Part shown: in pieces, positions 48,081 to 57,082 of the stretch | How the letters are laid out: each line of letters starts with the position of its first letter | Numbering within the stretch: the stretch's first letter is position 1 | Assembly: GCA_947500035.1 (NCBI GenBank) | Contig: CANMQP010000014.1 | Coordinates: 307,598 to 371,597 of the forward strand | DNA: 64,000 bases | From: an uncultured Kiloniellaceae bacterium | Lineage (GTDB): Bacteria > Pseudomonadota > Alphaproteobacteria > Kiloniellales > Kiloniellaceae | Reading direction: 5' to 3' | Made by a program: the position numbers and the translations under genes | The notes under the pieces: generated by a model | Seen by the model: the letters and a program-made list of their open reading frames with translations, nothing else | Told to the model about the DNA's origin: nothing | The model's database searches: none

Positions 48081-48701
48081 ATGCGCGAAGCGATGCAACT
48101 CGTCCCCATGGTGGTCGAGCAGTCCAGCCGGGGCGAACGCTCCTTCGATATCTATTCCCGCCTGCTGCGCGAGCGGATCGTGTTTCTGAACGGCGAGGTC
48201 AACGACACGGTCTCCGCCCTGGTCTGCGCACAGCTGCTCTATCTGGAGGCCGAGAACCCGAAGAAGCCGATCCAGTTCTACATCAACTCGCCCGGCGGCG
48301 TGGTCACCAGCGGCTTCGCCATGTACGACACCATGCAATACATCCGCGCCCCGGTGCACACGCTCTGCATGGGCACCGCCCGCTCCATGGGCTCCTTCCT
48401 TCTGATGGCGGGCGAGCCGGGCCAACGCGCGGCCTTGCCCAACGCCAGCCTGCACGTCCACCAGCCCCTGGGCGGCTTCCAGGGCCAGGCCTCCGACGTG
48501 CTCATCCATGCGGAAGAGATGCAAAAATCCAAACGCCGCATCACCCGACTCTACGCCGAGCACTGCGGCCGCAGCATCGAAGAGGTCGAACGCAGCCTCG
48601 ACCGCGACCGCTTCATGACCGCCGGGGAAGCGCTGGAGTGGGGCCTGATCGACCGGATTCTGCAGGAACGGGATGGTGGCGATGCGGGAGAGAGTGATTA
48701 G
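48081..48701 (+). CDS. clpP: ClpP-like serine protease
   Basis: A 206-residue Clp protease subunit. The catalytic triad is visible: Ser in GTARSMGSF (about residue 102), His in LHVHQP (about 127), Asp in the segment [18 protein letters not shown]. The usual GLAASMG and MIHQP have diverged (R for A, LHV for MIH). AGGAG lies before the ATG. No clpX or tig gene is adjacent, so this is a secondary paralogue, which would need an unfoldase elsewhere. Confidence 0.93.
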   Translation: MREAMQLVPMVVEQSSRGERSFDIYSRLLRERIVFLNGEVNDTVSALVCAQLLYLEAENPKKPIQFYINSPGGVVTSGFAMYDTMQYIRAPVHTLCMGTARSMGSFLLMAGEPGQRAALPNASLHVHQPLGGFQGQASDVLIHAEEMQKSKRRITRLYAEHCGRSIEEVERSLDRDRFMTAGEALEWGLIDRILQERDGGDAGESD

Positions 48702-48940
48702 CGGCCAACAGCGGGTTCGGAAGCCGCATCCGGATGCACTGGATGTGGAGTGCAACTGGGGTCAGTCCGGATCGTCAAAGTAACCTGTGAGATACAGGCC
48801 CTGTGGTGATTCAGGGTATCGCCACAGACCCGAGACCGATGAGCGAACATCCGAGGGACCCTGTTGGGAAGTCAGAGTGAACCCGAATGTCCGCCCATTC
48901 AGTCAGCTTTGCGTCATTAACGACAGACCGTTACTGATCT

Positions 48941-49159
48941 TTACTGGGGGATCGTCGAAAATTCGGCTTCGCTGAGATCGCCGCTGCCGTCAGCATCGGC
49001 AGCCTTGAAAACCTCTTCCGTCAGGTTGGGCATGATCGATGCAGCTTCCTCAGCGCTCACTGTTCCGCTTGCATCGGCATCGGCGTCCGCAAATGATGCC
49101 GCAAATGCTGCCGTCGAGGTGAAGAGAGAGATGAGAGCAACTCCAAGTACTTTTTTCAT
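48941..49159 (-). CDS. Secreted EF-hand protein
   Basis: A 72-residue protein with a signal peptide (MKKVLGVALISLFTSTAAFA) and two EF-hand loops: DADADASGTVSAEE and DADGSGDLSEAE, with the Asp-x-Asp-x-Ser/Asp-Gly-x-x-x-x-x-Glu ligands. It probably binds calcium in the periplasm. The spacing of the second loop to the C terminus is short (four residues). Confidence 0.85.
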   Translation of the reverse strand: MKKVLGVALISLFTSTAAFAASFADADADASGTVSAEEAASIMPNLTEEVFKAADADGSGDLSEAEFSTIPQ

Positions 49160-49941
49160 AGCCTAATATCCTTGTATAGTTTCAATATTCATCGGGCAAA
49201 ATACCCCTTTACGCAAAACGGTACTTCATACCTATTGCGCCATTCACTTCTGAATTTCAAAAGCGAAGTCTTTTTTGCTGCCTATGTGACTCCGGTCACT
49301 AGGCTCCTTCGTGAAAACAAGAGTTAATAATTATGAATTACTTTTGCCAGTGGCAAAACTGTGGTGAGTTTGGCGCTGAATAAGGGCGCATCTACAGAAG
49401 CCCGGCCACAGAAACCGCCCCCCCAGAATCCGCTCCCAGAAACCGCCCACAGAAGCCCGGGCGCGAGAGATCCCGCGCGGCTTGCCTGAAAACGGACTTT
49501 TGTCGGAGTGAAGGGAAGACCGTGGCTGCCCCAGTCCTGCCTCGCTCAGTGGCCAAGTTGTGGCCAGGGTCAGGTGGAGCTGCCCCGCGCACGGCAGCGG
49601 TCCTGAAAGTGCGTATAAAGGGAGAGCTGACTCCGGTTACGTAAAGACCGGTCCCCGGTTGCATAGCAGGCATTTTGCTTGATCCGGTCCATCTCTGCCA
49701 ATGAACCCAAAGCCGCCATCAGCGCAGCCGCAGAAGGTTGATGAAACCTCTCGAAGGCGGCGGCAGGCTGCCAGTCGCTTGCACGCCGGGCGACCTTGGG
49801 TCACACTTAAATGCGGGGTGAAGCTCAACTCAGCGGCGGCAGTCATGCGCGTCGTAGAGTTCGCTGTCTGGGGCGCATGCCCTAGCCATTCGATCTCCGG
49901 TATCATCCACCCGAGTCCGGTTTACTGAGGACACGCTAGAG
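49160..49941. other. Large intergenic region
   Basis: 782 bp. A REP-like element copy lies at 49564-49634 (GGGTCAGG..CGGCAGCGGTCCTGAAAG..). No gene is evident; the remaining sequence contains short open frames on both strands with no recognisable family. Confidence 0.4.
49564..49634. repeat. REP-like element, copy A
   Basis: Contains CCAGGGTCAGGT and a conserved core CGGCAGCGGTCCTGAAAGT. It shares this core with copies at 50651 and 56493, but its arms are poorly paired. See the finding on this family. Confidence 0.55.
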
Positions 49942-50019
49942 ATGACTGAGAAAGTCCAAGCCGAGGCGACCTCCCTGGAAGAAGCCAAGTTCAATATCCT
50001 GCATCGTCCGATCCCATGA
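49942..50019 (+). CDS. Short upstream ORF, 25 aa
   Basis: ATG 49942 opens a 25-codon frame (MTEKVQAEATSLEEAKFNIL) whose stop overlaps the start of the following gene by ATGA. The TAGAGATGACT region has GAG as a weak ribosome site. It may be a leader peptide or the remnant of a longer gene; translation is not proven. Confidence 0.35.
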   Translation: MTEKVQAEATSLEEAKFNILHRPIP

Positions 50020-50474
50020 CCGCGCTTGATGAAAAGAACCTGGAGTCTCTGCGGCGCGAGTACGACCGCTTGACGGCTGATCTCATGCACTACTATGACA
50101 GCATTGTTGCGACCGAACGTTTGGCCATCGCGGGCGCGGCGGGGGTCGCCGCGTTCCTATACACGAAGCTGCCGGTCTTCGCAGCCGGCCAGTCGGTCTA
50201 TCTGAGCGCGCTACCAGCGGCCATCGTGATTCTCGCCGCGCTCCGTTGCTTTTCAATCTATCTCGTCATGCTCGAGATCACCCGCTATCTGCGGCGTTTG
50301 GAATGCAAGCTGATCACTCTTGAGGGTTTCGGCTTCCAGCGCGAGTTCGCACAGCGATCGAAGCCGCAAAGGCACCTGGTTGAGGTGACATCAGCTGCAT
50401 TCTGGATCTTGGCCACTCTAATCACGCTCTTTTTTTGGTGGGTTTATGTTCCGCCCACGCATAGTGCCGGCTGA
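50016..50474 (+). CDS. Uncharacterised small membrane protein
   Basis: A 152-residue protein with about three membrane helices: residues 34-56 (AGAAGVAAFLYTKLPVFAA), 62-88 and 128-147 (FWILATLITLFFWWVYVPP), with a soluble loop in between. It resembles phage-, plasmid- or SLATT-like helical membrane proteins only in topology. I do not recognise a family. It may be coupled to the 25-codon ORF just before it. Confidence 0.5.
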   Translation: MTALDEKNLESLRREYDRLTADLMHYYDSIVATERLAIAGAAGVAAFLYTKLPVFAAGQSVYLSALPAAIVILAALRCFSIYLVMLEITRYLRRLECKLITLEGFGFQREFAQRSKPQRHLVEVTSAAFWILATLITLFFWWVYVPPTHSAG

Positions 50475-50820
50475 ACGACCGCCAGACTCCCGATAGCCGT
50501 CGTTCACGCGCGATCACGACAGTCTGCTTAGGTTGAGGACTCACCTGATCTCTCTCGGCCAGCAACGCCCCGCGGCAGGCTTCGGCCCTTAACTGCTATT
50601 CACGGCAACCCGCGATGTCGCGGCGCAGCAATCGCAAAGCAGTCATTCGACCAGGGTCAGGTCATCGATTCTGCGGCGGCGATCCTGAAGCTACGAAGAA
50701 TCGACGACCTGAGCCCGCATTTACTTTAAATTGGACTGCAGCTTTTGGTTAGGCTGTATCGTGTTGAATAGTGAAGCAGAAATTGAGCTCTTACCCCGGC
50801 GACAAGGAAGGCACTGAGTC
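50475..50820. other. Intergenic region with a REP-like element
   Basis: 346 bp. The REP-like copy B lies at 50651-50719. No other feature seen. Confidence 0.45.
50651..50719. repeat. REP-like element, copy B
   Basis: Contains CCAGGGTCAGGTC at the left and GACCTGAGCC at the right; the arms AGGTCATCGATTCT / AGAATCGACGACCT are inverted. The loop core is CGGCGATCCTGAAGCTACG, shared with copies A and C. Confidence 0.7.
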
Positions 50821-50925
50821 ATGTTTGAGTCTGGTTTTGTAACGGGTGTTGTCATCGGAACCGTTGTGCTCATTGTCGTCGGCATTGCTGCGTTTGCTGT
50901 CTACGGCATGTGGAGGGATGAGTGA
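50821..50925 (+). CDS. Small single-pass membrane protein, 34 aa
   Basis: Begins MFESGFVTGVVIGTVVLIVVG and ends YGMWRDE. AAGGAAGG lies nine bases before the ATG, which gives strong start support. A single transmembrane helix fills residues 7-26. No family recognised. Too short for the usual gene finders. Confidence 0.55.
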   Translation: MFESGFVTGVVIGTVVLIVVGIAAFAVYGMWRDE

Positions 50926-50936
50926 AACGACCAGGG

Positions 50937-52079
50937 TCAGCGGTCAGAGTCAGGTCTAATGGGATGGCCCTGCGGATTGAGGGGGAGTGAGACGTAGAAC
51001 GTGCTTCCAGTGCCCAGCGTGCTCTCGGCCCATATGTCCCCGTCATGGTTTGTCACCATTTTCTTGACGATACTCAGTCCCAGACCGCTGCCTTTGTAGT
51101 CGCCTGCTGGATTCAATCGTTTGAATGGGCTGAATATCTTTTCCAGATATTCCTCCGACATCCCGATACCGTTGTCTTTGATAGCAATCACGATCCGATT
51201 CTTGGCGACATCCTCGCTGTGGCTGATCGTGATCTCTGGATCGTTCTTGTTGTATTTAATGGCATTTTCCAACAGGTTTTTAAACAATACCAGAATCTGC
51301 GCTTTGCTGCCGGTGATGGTCGGCAATGACGTCCGGTGCACCTTTGGTATCGTGGGGTCGTGCTGTTCACCCATGGAAAGTACCGTCGATACGATCTTCT
51401 CCAGATCCACGGTCTCATCACGCGGTACTGCCACATCGGCGACAAGGTACCCGACCAAACCCGTTGTCAAATCTGTCAGCACTTCAGAGTTCTTCACTGC
51501 GTAACCGAGCATTTCGAATTCCTCCGGCGCTTCTATCCCGCCTTTCTGAAGCTCCACTAACGCGAACTCAACAAGCTGACGGATTCGCCGGATTGGACCA
51601 GTGAAATCGTGGGATAAGCTTTGGCAAAAGGCCTGAAGGTCTGACTGACGTTCTTGACTCTGGGCGTTGAGCCGACCGAGCTCCCGCGCTTGAGCTTGAA
51701 GTGTGTCCCTCGCATTCAGCAATTCGGTGTAGAGCTGATCGCGGTTGACACACGTCATGAAAGCCCAGTCAGTCGTATGGTCCGCGTTCATTCTGATATT
51801 GGCAACGATCGGTTTAGTCTCGCCAGCCAGTGATTTGAGAGTCAGCTGCACCTCCTCAGCCCTGCCCTCGTTCAAAAGCATCGGATACACATAGCTGTCC
51901 AAAAAAATCTGTGTTCCAACCGACACCAGATCGTTGGTTTTGCGGCCAACAATCTCGTCCACACTTTCACAAGCCAATAGCTCCAGGGCGTGTCGGTTGC
52001 AGGTGAGCAGATTTCTGTCTTTGCCGATCTTGGCGATGCCGCACGGCAGGAGATCGGTCTCTGTCCCGCAAGGGCTCAT
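50937..52079 (-). CDS. PAS-domain sensor histidine kinase
   Basis: A 380-residue cytoplasmic kinase. The start is ATG 52079, seven bases after the stop of the rsbQ-like gene (a TTG at 52097 would overlap it by 11). The N-terminal 110 residues form a PAS-like domain (IAKIGKDRNLLTCNRHALELLACESVDEI). A short coiled linker leads to the H-box SLSHDFTGPIRRI (His about residue 157) and the ATPase part with LLENAIKYN, DNGIGM, FSPFKRL and GSGLGLSIV. No membrane helix. It probably receives its input from the hydrolase upstream. No response regulator is nearby. Confidence 0.85.
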   Translation of the reverse strand: MSPCGTETDLLPCGIAKIGKDRNLLTCNRHALELLACESVDEIVGRKTNDLVSVGTQIFLDSYVYPMLLNEGRAEEVQLTLKSLAGETKPIVANIRMNADHTTDWAFMTCVNRDQLYTELLNARDTLQAQARELGRLNAQSQERQSDLQAFCQSLSHDFTGPIRRIRQLVEFALVELQKGGIEAPEEFEMLGYAVKNSEVLTDLTTGLVGYLVADVAVPRDETVDLEKIVSTVLSMGEQHDPTIPKVHRTSLPTITGSKAQILVLFKNLLENAIKYNKNDPEITISHSEDVAKNRIVIAIKDNGIGMSEEYLEKIFSPFKRLNPAGDYKGSGLGLSIVKKMVTNHDGDIWAESTLGTGSTFYVSLPLNPQGHPIRPDSDR

Positions 52080-52086
52080 CAGGTTG

Positions 52087-52905
52087 CTAATCTGCAAAAT
52101 CGATTATAGACCTCGCCACCACCTCTGGATCGGTCATATGCAGGCAGTGCCCTTCGGCTTGAATGATTTGCAACTCGCTGCTGGGCACATGCTGATGGAT
52201 GTATTTTCCTATGTGCACCGAAGCCAGTGAATCTGAAGCCGATTGCAATATGAGCGTTCGCGCGGTGCACTGAGGTAAGAGGCTGCGGTGGTCTGAAAAG
52301 AATGTGGCTTTGGCGAAGGTCTTGGCCACGATAGGATCGGTAGAGCAGAAACTGCCTGAAAGCTCTCCGACAAGCGCCTCCGATGCGTTCGCCCCCATGA
52401 CGAGTGGTGCCAGGTAGTTGGCCCAGCCGATGTAGTTCTTGTCCATAAGACTCAAGAGCTCCTCCAGATCGCTCCGGTTAAACCCCCCTTCATACTCCGG
52501 CAAATCGTTCAGGAAACAGGGCGATGGGCACACCATTATCAGCTCTGCGATCGTGCCTGGTGTCGCCATTGATGCGATCAGTCCGATCATGCTACTGACC
52601 GAGTGACCGACAAACGTCACATTTTCAAGCTCCAGGGCGTCAATGATATCCACAACGTCCTGAGCATATCCGTTCAGGTCGGCGTACTTATCAACGGAAA
52701 AGCTGGACAGATCGGAATTTCCCGATCCGACGTAATCAAACAGCACAAGCGTATAACGCTCTGACAGTGCCGGAAGTACAAACCGCCACATGCGTTGATC
52801 ACAGCCAAAACCATGAGCCAACATCATCACTTTGCTTCCAGTTCCGTGGATCCTGACGTTGTTTCGCTTGATGATCGCTTCTTTGGTCAAGGATAAGTTT
52901 CTCAA
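52087..52905 (-). CDS. rsbQ: RsbQ-like alpha/beta hydrolase
   Basis: A 272-residue alpha/beta hydrolase starting at TTG 52905 with a strong GGAGG eight bases upstream. Family segments match B. subtilis RsbQ: HGFGCDQRMWRFVLPAL, LFDYVGSGNSDLSSF, GYAQDVVDIIDAL, KNYIGWANYLAP and FCSTDPIVAKTFAKATFFSDHRSLL. The triad is Ser in VGHSVSSMIG (about 98), Asp in SASDSL (about 223) and His in EGHCLHM (about 250). RsbQ works with the PAS domain of RsbP in energy-stress signalling. Here the next gene is a PAS kinase. Confidence 0.88.
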   Translation of the reverse strand: MRNLSLTKEAIIKRNNVRIHGTGSKVMMLAHGFGCDQRMWRFVLPALSERYTLVLFDYVGSGNSDLSSFSVDKYADLNGYAQDVVDIIDALELENVTFVGHSVSSMIGLIASMATPGTIAELIMVCPSPCFLNDLPEYEGGFNRSDLEELLSLMDKNYIGWANYLAPLVMGANASEALVGELSGSFCSTDPIVAKTFAKATFFSDHRSLLPQCTARTLILQSASDSLASVHIGKYIHQHVPSSELQIIQAEGHCLHMTDPEVVARSIIDFAD

Positions 52906-53462
52906 GCTACGAACCTCCGATTGTCTGGTTTACGGTTTTCCGTGCAATCGAACTCGGTTCGCCACAACTAGAGCGAGATTACAGTGATCGGGCTTCAATT
53001 AATAATACCGATAGCCTTAAATCCAGTAAATCTATAATTGGGAGGCCTCGCGACGAAAGCGCGAGATATGCTATCTGGGTCATGTGTGGAGGGCGCGGTT
53101 TTAGCAAGGACTTTTTGGGTGTGATCGGCCTGGTCGAGAGCGGTCATGTGTCCGGCCTGTAGTTCGGTAGTTCGGGGTCAGGTTGAACCATCCCGCGCAG
53201 GGCTTAGTCTCATCCAGCTCTGGGCTGATAGGAGAAACTGTCGCCACGACGAAGCTCGATCTGCTGAGGCGCCAATCAGCTCGGGAAGTGTTATGCTGCC
53301 CAAAGAGGGACAAACTGTAATGGAGAGAAGACGAGCTTGCCCGCTCTTGACGAGACAGGTCTGGAACACAAGCTTTACGATCACTCTGTTCAGAAAAACT
53401 CTGCCCTTGGCCGCGCCGTAACGCACGGTCTCTCCGGGAGAGGGTGGTAGGTCAACGAAGCG
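52906..53462. other. Large intergenic region, 557 bp
   Basis: No confident gene. A GGGGTCAGGTTGAACC segment at 53165-53190 and CCTGGGTCAGGTCGAC at 53635-53650 resemble parts of the REP-like family. The 5' end lies upstream of the rsbQ-like gene and probably holds its promoter. Confidence 0.35.
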
Positions 53463-53627
53463 ATGATGCATCACATAGGCGATCCGATCATAAAACTCAC
53501 CGTCGGTGCTGCAGACATGATTGCTCCAGTCATCGGCTTCGCCGTGATTTGCGCTTTCATCGCGCGAATTTGGAAAAGGTCAAGGCGCAGACACGAACCT
53601 GACTGCGATCACGCAGCAGAAGACTGA
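53463..53627 (+). CDS. Possible small membrane protein, 54 aa
   Basis: ATG 53463 to TGA 53627 gives MMHHIGDPIIKLTVGAADM followed by a single hydrophobic helix (IAPVIGFAVICAFIARIW) and a basic tail. GAGGG lies about 15 bases upstream, too far to be strong. A plausible small protein but unproven. Confidence 0.3.
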   Translation: MMHHIGDPIIKLTVGAADMIAPVIGFAVICAFIARIWKRSRRRHEPDCDHAAED

Positions 53628-53776
53628 TATGAGTCCTGGGTCAGGTCGACTTTTGTGCGTCGGACAAGATAGCTTCCCCCCCCCAAAAAAAACTCCCACC
53701 ATACTCCTGACAGCACGCTGTCAGCGCCCCTCCGGTAGCTTCTCACCCAAACACCGAGAAGCAACCACAGGCCCCC

Positions 53777-54835
53777 ATGGCAGCCCCGCAAACAGGAAGC
53801 AACATCGCCCTCGGCACGGGCTACATGATCCTTGCGGCGCTGCTACTGGCGCTGGGGGCGACCTCCGCGCGCTTCGCGGCGGGCGGGATGAATGTCTTTA
53901 CGCTGGTCTTCTGGTCGAACCTGGGGATGTTCATTCTCATGGGCGCCTGGGTCTGCTTCCGCCCGCCCGCCGGCGGCATCGGGACCAAGCGTCTGCCCCA
54001 GCATCTTTTGAGGTCGGTCTTCACCTATGCCGCCCTGGTGACCTACTTCTACGCGCTGGCGCGGATCCCCTTTGCCAATGCGGTGATCCTGCAATCCATG
54101 GGACCGCTCTTCGTGCCCATCCTGGCGCTGATCGTCTATCGCCGCTTGTCGGACCGCTACGTCTGGCTCGGCGTTCTGATCAGCTTCGCCGGTGTCGCGA
54201 TGATCGTGCGGCCTGGTGAGGTCGGCATATCGCTCGGAGACGCCGCCGCGGTTCTCGCGGCTCTGGGCGGCGCGGCGGCGGCGCTGGTGATCTGGTCGCT
54301 CTCGAGCACGGAGCCGCCGGTCCGGCAGATGTTCTACTTCTCGTTCTTTGCCCTGCTGCTCTCGGCCATCCCGCTCGTCTGGATCTGGGACTGGGCCTGG
54401 ATCTTGTTGGAGTGGAACTGGGCCTGGAACTGGGACTCGGCCTGGGCCTGGGACCCGCCACAGGCCGCGCAGGTGATCCCCATCCTCTGCATCGCAGCCT
54501 TCACGATCGTCGGGCAGTACTTCTACGCCAAAGCCTTCGCCGCCGCCCCAGGGGACAAGGTGAATACCTGGAGCTACATGACCATCGTCTTCGCGGCCAT
54601 CATAGGCTTTATCGCCTGGGACGAACCCATCCTCGCCATGACGGCGCTCGGCGCGCTTCTGGTGGCCGGCGGCGCCCATCTCGCAACCCGGGAACGCCAA
54701 TCGGCGGGTCAAACGGAGTCAACTGGCCAAACGGAGTCTGCTGGTCAAATGGAGTCGACTGGCCAATTGGAGTCTGGGGATCAAACGGATTTGGCGGGTC
54801 AGCGGGAAAACCCAGCCAAGGCCGAGAAGGCGTAA
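53777..54835 (+). CDS. EamA/DMT superfamily transporter with Trp-rich loop and repeated C-terminal tail
   Basis: A 352-residue membrane protein with ten hydrophobic helices in two EamA halves. The first half has NVFTLVFWSNLGMF and YFYALARIPFANAVILQSMGPLFVP; the second has AFTIVGQYFYAKAFAAAPGDKVNTWSYMTIVFAAIIGFIAWDEPI. A loop around residues 200-235 is unusually Trp-rich (DWAWILLEWNWAWNWDSAWAW), from expanded CTGGGACTGGGCCTGG-type DNA. The end is a tail of repeated SxGQ(T/M)ES units. It probably exports small metabolites; the repeats are locally derived. Confidence 0.82.
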   Translation: MAAPQTGSNIALGTGYMILAALLLALGATSARFAAGGMNVFTLVFWSNLGMFILMGAWVCFRPPAGGIGTKRLPQHLLRSVFTYAALVTYFYALARIPFANAVILQSMGPLFVPILALIVYRRLSDRYVWLGVLISFAGVAMIVRPGEVGISLGDAAAVLAALGGAAAALVIWSLSSTEPPVRQMFYFSFFALLLSAIPLVWIWDWAWILLEWNWAWNWDSAWAWDPPQAAQVIPILCIAAFTIVGQYFYAKAFAAAPGDKVNTWSYMTIVFAAIIGFIAWDEPILAMTALGALLVAGGAHLATRERQSAGQTESTGQTESAGQMESTGQLESGDQTDLAGQRENPAKAEKA

Positions 54836-55220
54836 CCTGTCCCGGCCTCCGGACGTCTCCTGACCGGCGCCGGAGCAACCGACGGACGTCGCTTCCAAAC
54901 AGAAAGCCACAGAAAATCACATCTGCATGCAAATATAGCCCTACATACAATACTTACAGTTACATGAAAATCGGCGTCGAAAAACCTTACAATACTTCAA
55001 AAAATTTTGTTTATCAGAATCAAATAGATAAAAGCAAAATATATGCAGTAATACAAATATTCTGATTATTTTCCGTCAGAAAGTTTTACAGTCACAGCGC
55101 ATTCCTGTTCTCAACCGCATCACTATTCATATAAATCAAATCCTTAACAAACTGGCACGCCTGTTGCTTAACGTAGATCTCGTAATCGGCGTTATAAAAT
55201 CAACTCTCGGGGAAATTTGA
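54836..55220. other. AT-rich intergenic island
   Basis: 54920-55110 is strongly AT-rich (long A/T runs), in contrast to the surroundings. No gene. The promoter of the PEP-CTERM gene probably lies in its right part. Compare the AT-rich island at 36040-36235 before the barrel gene. Confidence 0.45.
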
Positions 55221-55976
55221 ATGTTCAGAACTTCAGGCGCATCGCTGCGGGGCAGCGGATGGGTGTCACGCGCGTTGGCCGGCGGGCAGCGCAGGGGAAA
55301 TCATCGGGCGGCCGGGATCAAAACCAGTCTCGCTCTGGGGCTCACGCTTGCCCTTGGCGCCCTCACCTTCGGTCCGGCGGCGCAGGCCACACCCATCCAG
55401 CTCGACGCGACGCAGTTTGCGTCCCAGACAAGCGGTCTCACGGTCACGACCGAGGACTTCACGGGCGTTAGCGGCGTAAAACCGAACCCTTACAGTTTCA
55501 CAAACGGAACCTTCACGGGCCGCACACCCATAGTCGTGGGATCGGGCAGTTCCTGTCCGAACAGTTTCTGGTGCCTGGCCGATGCAGGGCGGCCGCAGGA
55601 GAGCAAGACGTTTTCTGCGCTGCCGGCGGGGACTCAGTTCTGGGCTGCGGAGCTGTCCATGGAGTCCCGCACGGACAATCCCTTCGACATTACGGTGACC
55701 GGAGGAAGCGGGACCTTGGAGATCACCGGCCTGGTTATGGACAAGCTCAATTTTCTCGGTTTCTTCGATCCGCTCGGCATCCTCTCCGTGTCATTCCTGA
55801 ACAAAGGGACCCAGGTCGGAAACAGCACGCGCTTCAGCTTTTACAGCTTCGACAACATCCGCACGGCGGGCGGCCTGGCCGTCGACCCCGTCGCCGTCCC
55901 CGAACCCGGCACGCTCGCCCTCCTCGGTCTTGGGCTGCTGGGCCTCGGCATGCTCCGGCGCCGCAAAGCCGCCTAA
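55221..55976 (+). CDS. PEP-CTERM sorting domain protein
   Basis: A 251-residue secreted protein. After a basic N-terminal stretch, a signal peptide (LALGLTLALGALTFGPAAQA) precedes a Ser/Thr- and Gly-rich mature part. The C terminus is VPEPGTLALLGLGLLGLGMLRRRKAA, a canonical PEP-CTERM signal. GGGGAAA lies before the ATG. It would be processed by an exosortase, none of which is encoded in this window. The sorting signal is nearly identical to that of the gene at 34182, though the bodies are not. A terminator follows. Confidence 0.88.
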   Translation: MFRTSGASLRGSGWVSRALAGGQRRGNHRAAGIKTSLALGLTLALGALTFGPAAQATPIQLDATQFASQTSGLTVTTEDFTGVSGVKPNPYSFTNGTFTGRTPIVVGSGSSCPNSFWCLADAGRPQESKTFSALPAGTQFWAAELSMESRTDNPFDITVTGGSGTLEITGLVMDKLNFLGFFDPLGILSVSFLNKGTQVGNSTRFSFYSFDNIRTAGGLAVDPVAVPEPGTLALLGLGLLGLGMLRRRKAA

Positions 55977-56024
55977 GACGGCGGCGCCATCCCAGGTTTA
56001 GGAGACCTGTCACGTCCGACCAGA

Positions 56025-56057
56025 GGGCCGTCTCGCTTCAAGCGGGACAGCCCTTTT
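56025..56057 (+). terminator. Terminator of the second PEP-CTERM gene
   Basis: GGGCCGTCTCGC / GCGGGACAGCCC with one-base mismatches, loop TTCAA, followed by TTTT. It lies 50 bases past the stop. Confidence 0.7.
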
Positions 56058-56072
56058 GCCTGGTCCCCTGCG

Positions 56073-56404
56073 TGTCGCGTTCGGTGAAAGATACTTATTC
56101 TCCAAGCGATCCGAGGCAGCGTTTGCGAAGCACAACGCGTTCGGGTTGGTTGGAGAATACAATTCAACGCGACATGCACCCCGTGCGTGTCGCGTTCGAT
56201 GAAAGATACTTATTCTCCAAGCGATCCGAGGCAGCGTTTGCGAAGCACAACGCGTTCGGGTCGCTTGGAGAATGCAATTTAATGCGACATGCACCCCCTG
56301 CGTGTCGCGTTCGATGAAAGATACTTATTCTTCAAGCGATCCGAGGCAGCGTTTGCAAAGCACAACGCGTTCGGGTCGCTTGGAGAATGCAATTGAACGC
56401 GACA
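56073..56404. repeat. Three tandem palindromic repeats, 115-bp period
   Basis: Copies at 56073-56174, 56188-56289 and 56303-56404. Each begins TGTCGCGTTC and ends GAACGCGACA (or a close variant), with inner arms TTCTCCAAGCGA / TCGCTTGGAGAA, so each unit is a large hairpin. Substitutions are few between copies. The copies lie directly after the terminator. Confidence 0.85.
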
Positions 56405-56492
56405 TGCTCTCCTGCCTGCCGCGCTCCCCCTCAGGCCACCCGGATCTCCGAAATCGTTTTGCGCAGCGCCACAGGTTGGTTACATGTCAGCA

Positions 56493-56557
56493 GATCAGGC
56501 CTTTGATTGTGCGTCGGCAGTCTTGAAGGTACGCACAATCGAAGACCTGACCCCGCG
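56493..56557. repeat. REP-like element, copy C
   Basis: Contains TTGATTGTGCG / CGCACAATCGAA arms and the core CGGCAGTCTTGAAGGTACG, flanked by ATCAGGCC and GACCTGACCCC. It belongs to the same family as copies A and B. Confidence 0.75.
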
Positions 56558-56572
56558 CACTGACCCCGCGCA

Positions 56573-56770
56573 GTGACCCCGCGCACCCCGCGCACACGGC
56601 GCGCCCATGTTCAGCATGTCCGGGAAAATACCACCCGAAAGAAAACCGACCTTACGAAATGCCCCCGCTGTGGGTCGAAGATGGTCGAGAGAGCCAATCG
56701 CAAGACAGGGCAAGCCTTTTTCGGATGTTCTCGATACCCGAACTGCCGAGGTACTCGGCAAGTCAAATGA
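56573..56770 (+). CDS. Topoisomerase-type zinc-ribbon protein, possibly incomplete
   Basis: The reading frame ends with CPRCGSKMVERANRKTG followed by AFFGCSRYPNCRG, a topoisomerase I C4 zinc ribbon. Only GTG 56573 is available as a start, without a clear ribosome site, and it is embedded in a CCCCGCGCACTGA repeat. The gene may be a decayed end of a larger protein or a stand-alone zinc ribbon. Such ribbons occur in DNA-binding partners of nucleases and helicases, and it lies beside a defence-like islet. Confidence 0.45.
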   Translation: MTPRTPRTRRAHVQHVRENTTRKKTDLTKCPRCGSKMVERANRKTGQAFFGCSRYPNCRGTRQVK

Positions 56771-57082
56771 CCTGTCGAGGCATACGATTAGTGCCTTCCT
56801 CGTCTTTCGCTACATAACCTACTGCGCACATGTAACGTGCCTGCGCCAAGGTCAGTGCTCCGCAAAACCGAGCTTCGCAACCTGGGTACTCGGCCCTTTC
56901 CTGCCATTGGACTTGATGCATCAATTGTGCGGCCGCAACCCGGATAGCTGCCGTTCGCCGACAGCGCAAAGCCTGGAGCGGGTTTGACGTCAGGATCGCG
57001 AGACGAAGCAAACCCAACGTGATCGATGTCGTACAGCGTGGTATGACAATGGGAACAGCAGCATGCAGAGAGAATTCCGGAG
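56771..57082. other. Intergenic region, 312 bp
   Basis: No supported gene. A minus-strand frame (57017-56763) has no recognisable family. The right part precedes the islet's first gene. Confidence 0.35.

Larger units (their letters stand above)
55977..56572. other. Intergenic region with tandem palindromic repeats and a REP-like element
   Basis: Holds the terminator at 56025, three 115-bp repeats at 56073-56404, a REP-like copy at 56493-56557, and a short CCCCGCGCACTGA repeat at 56551-56590. No protein-coding gene is convincing here. Confidence 0.6.

Noticed and set aside
56073..56404. Possible CRISPR array
   Set aside because: The three units are identical through their whole length with no variable spacers; they are tandem palindromes.
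56763..57017. 84-aa minus-strand frame between the zinc-ribbon gene and the islet
   Set aside because: No recognised family and no ribosome site.
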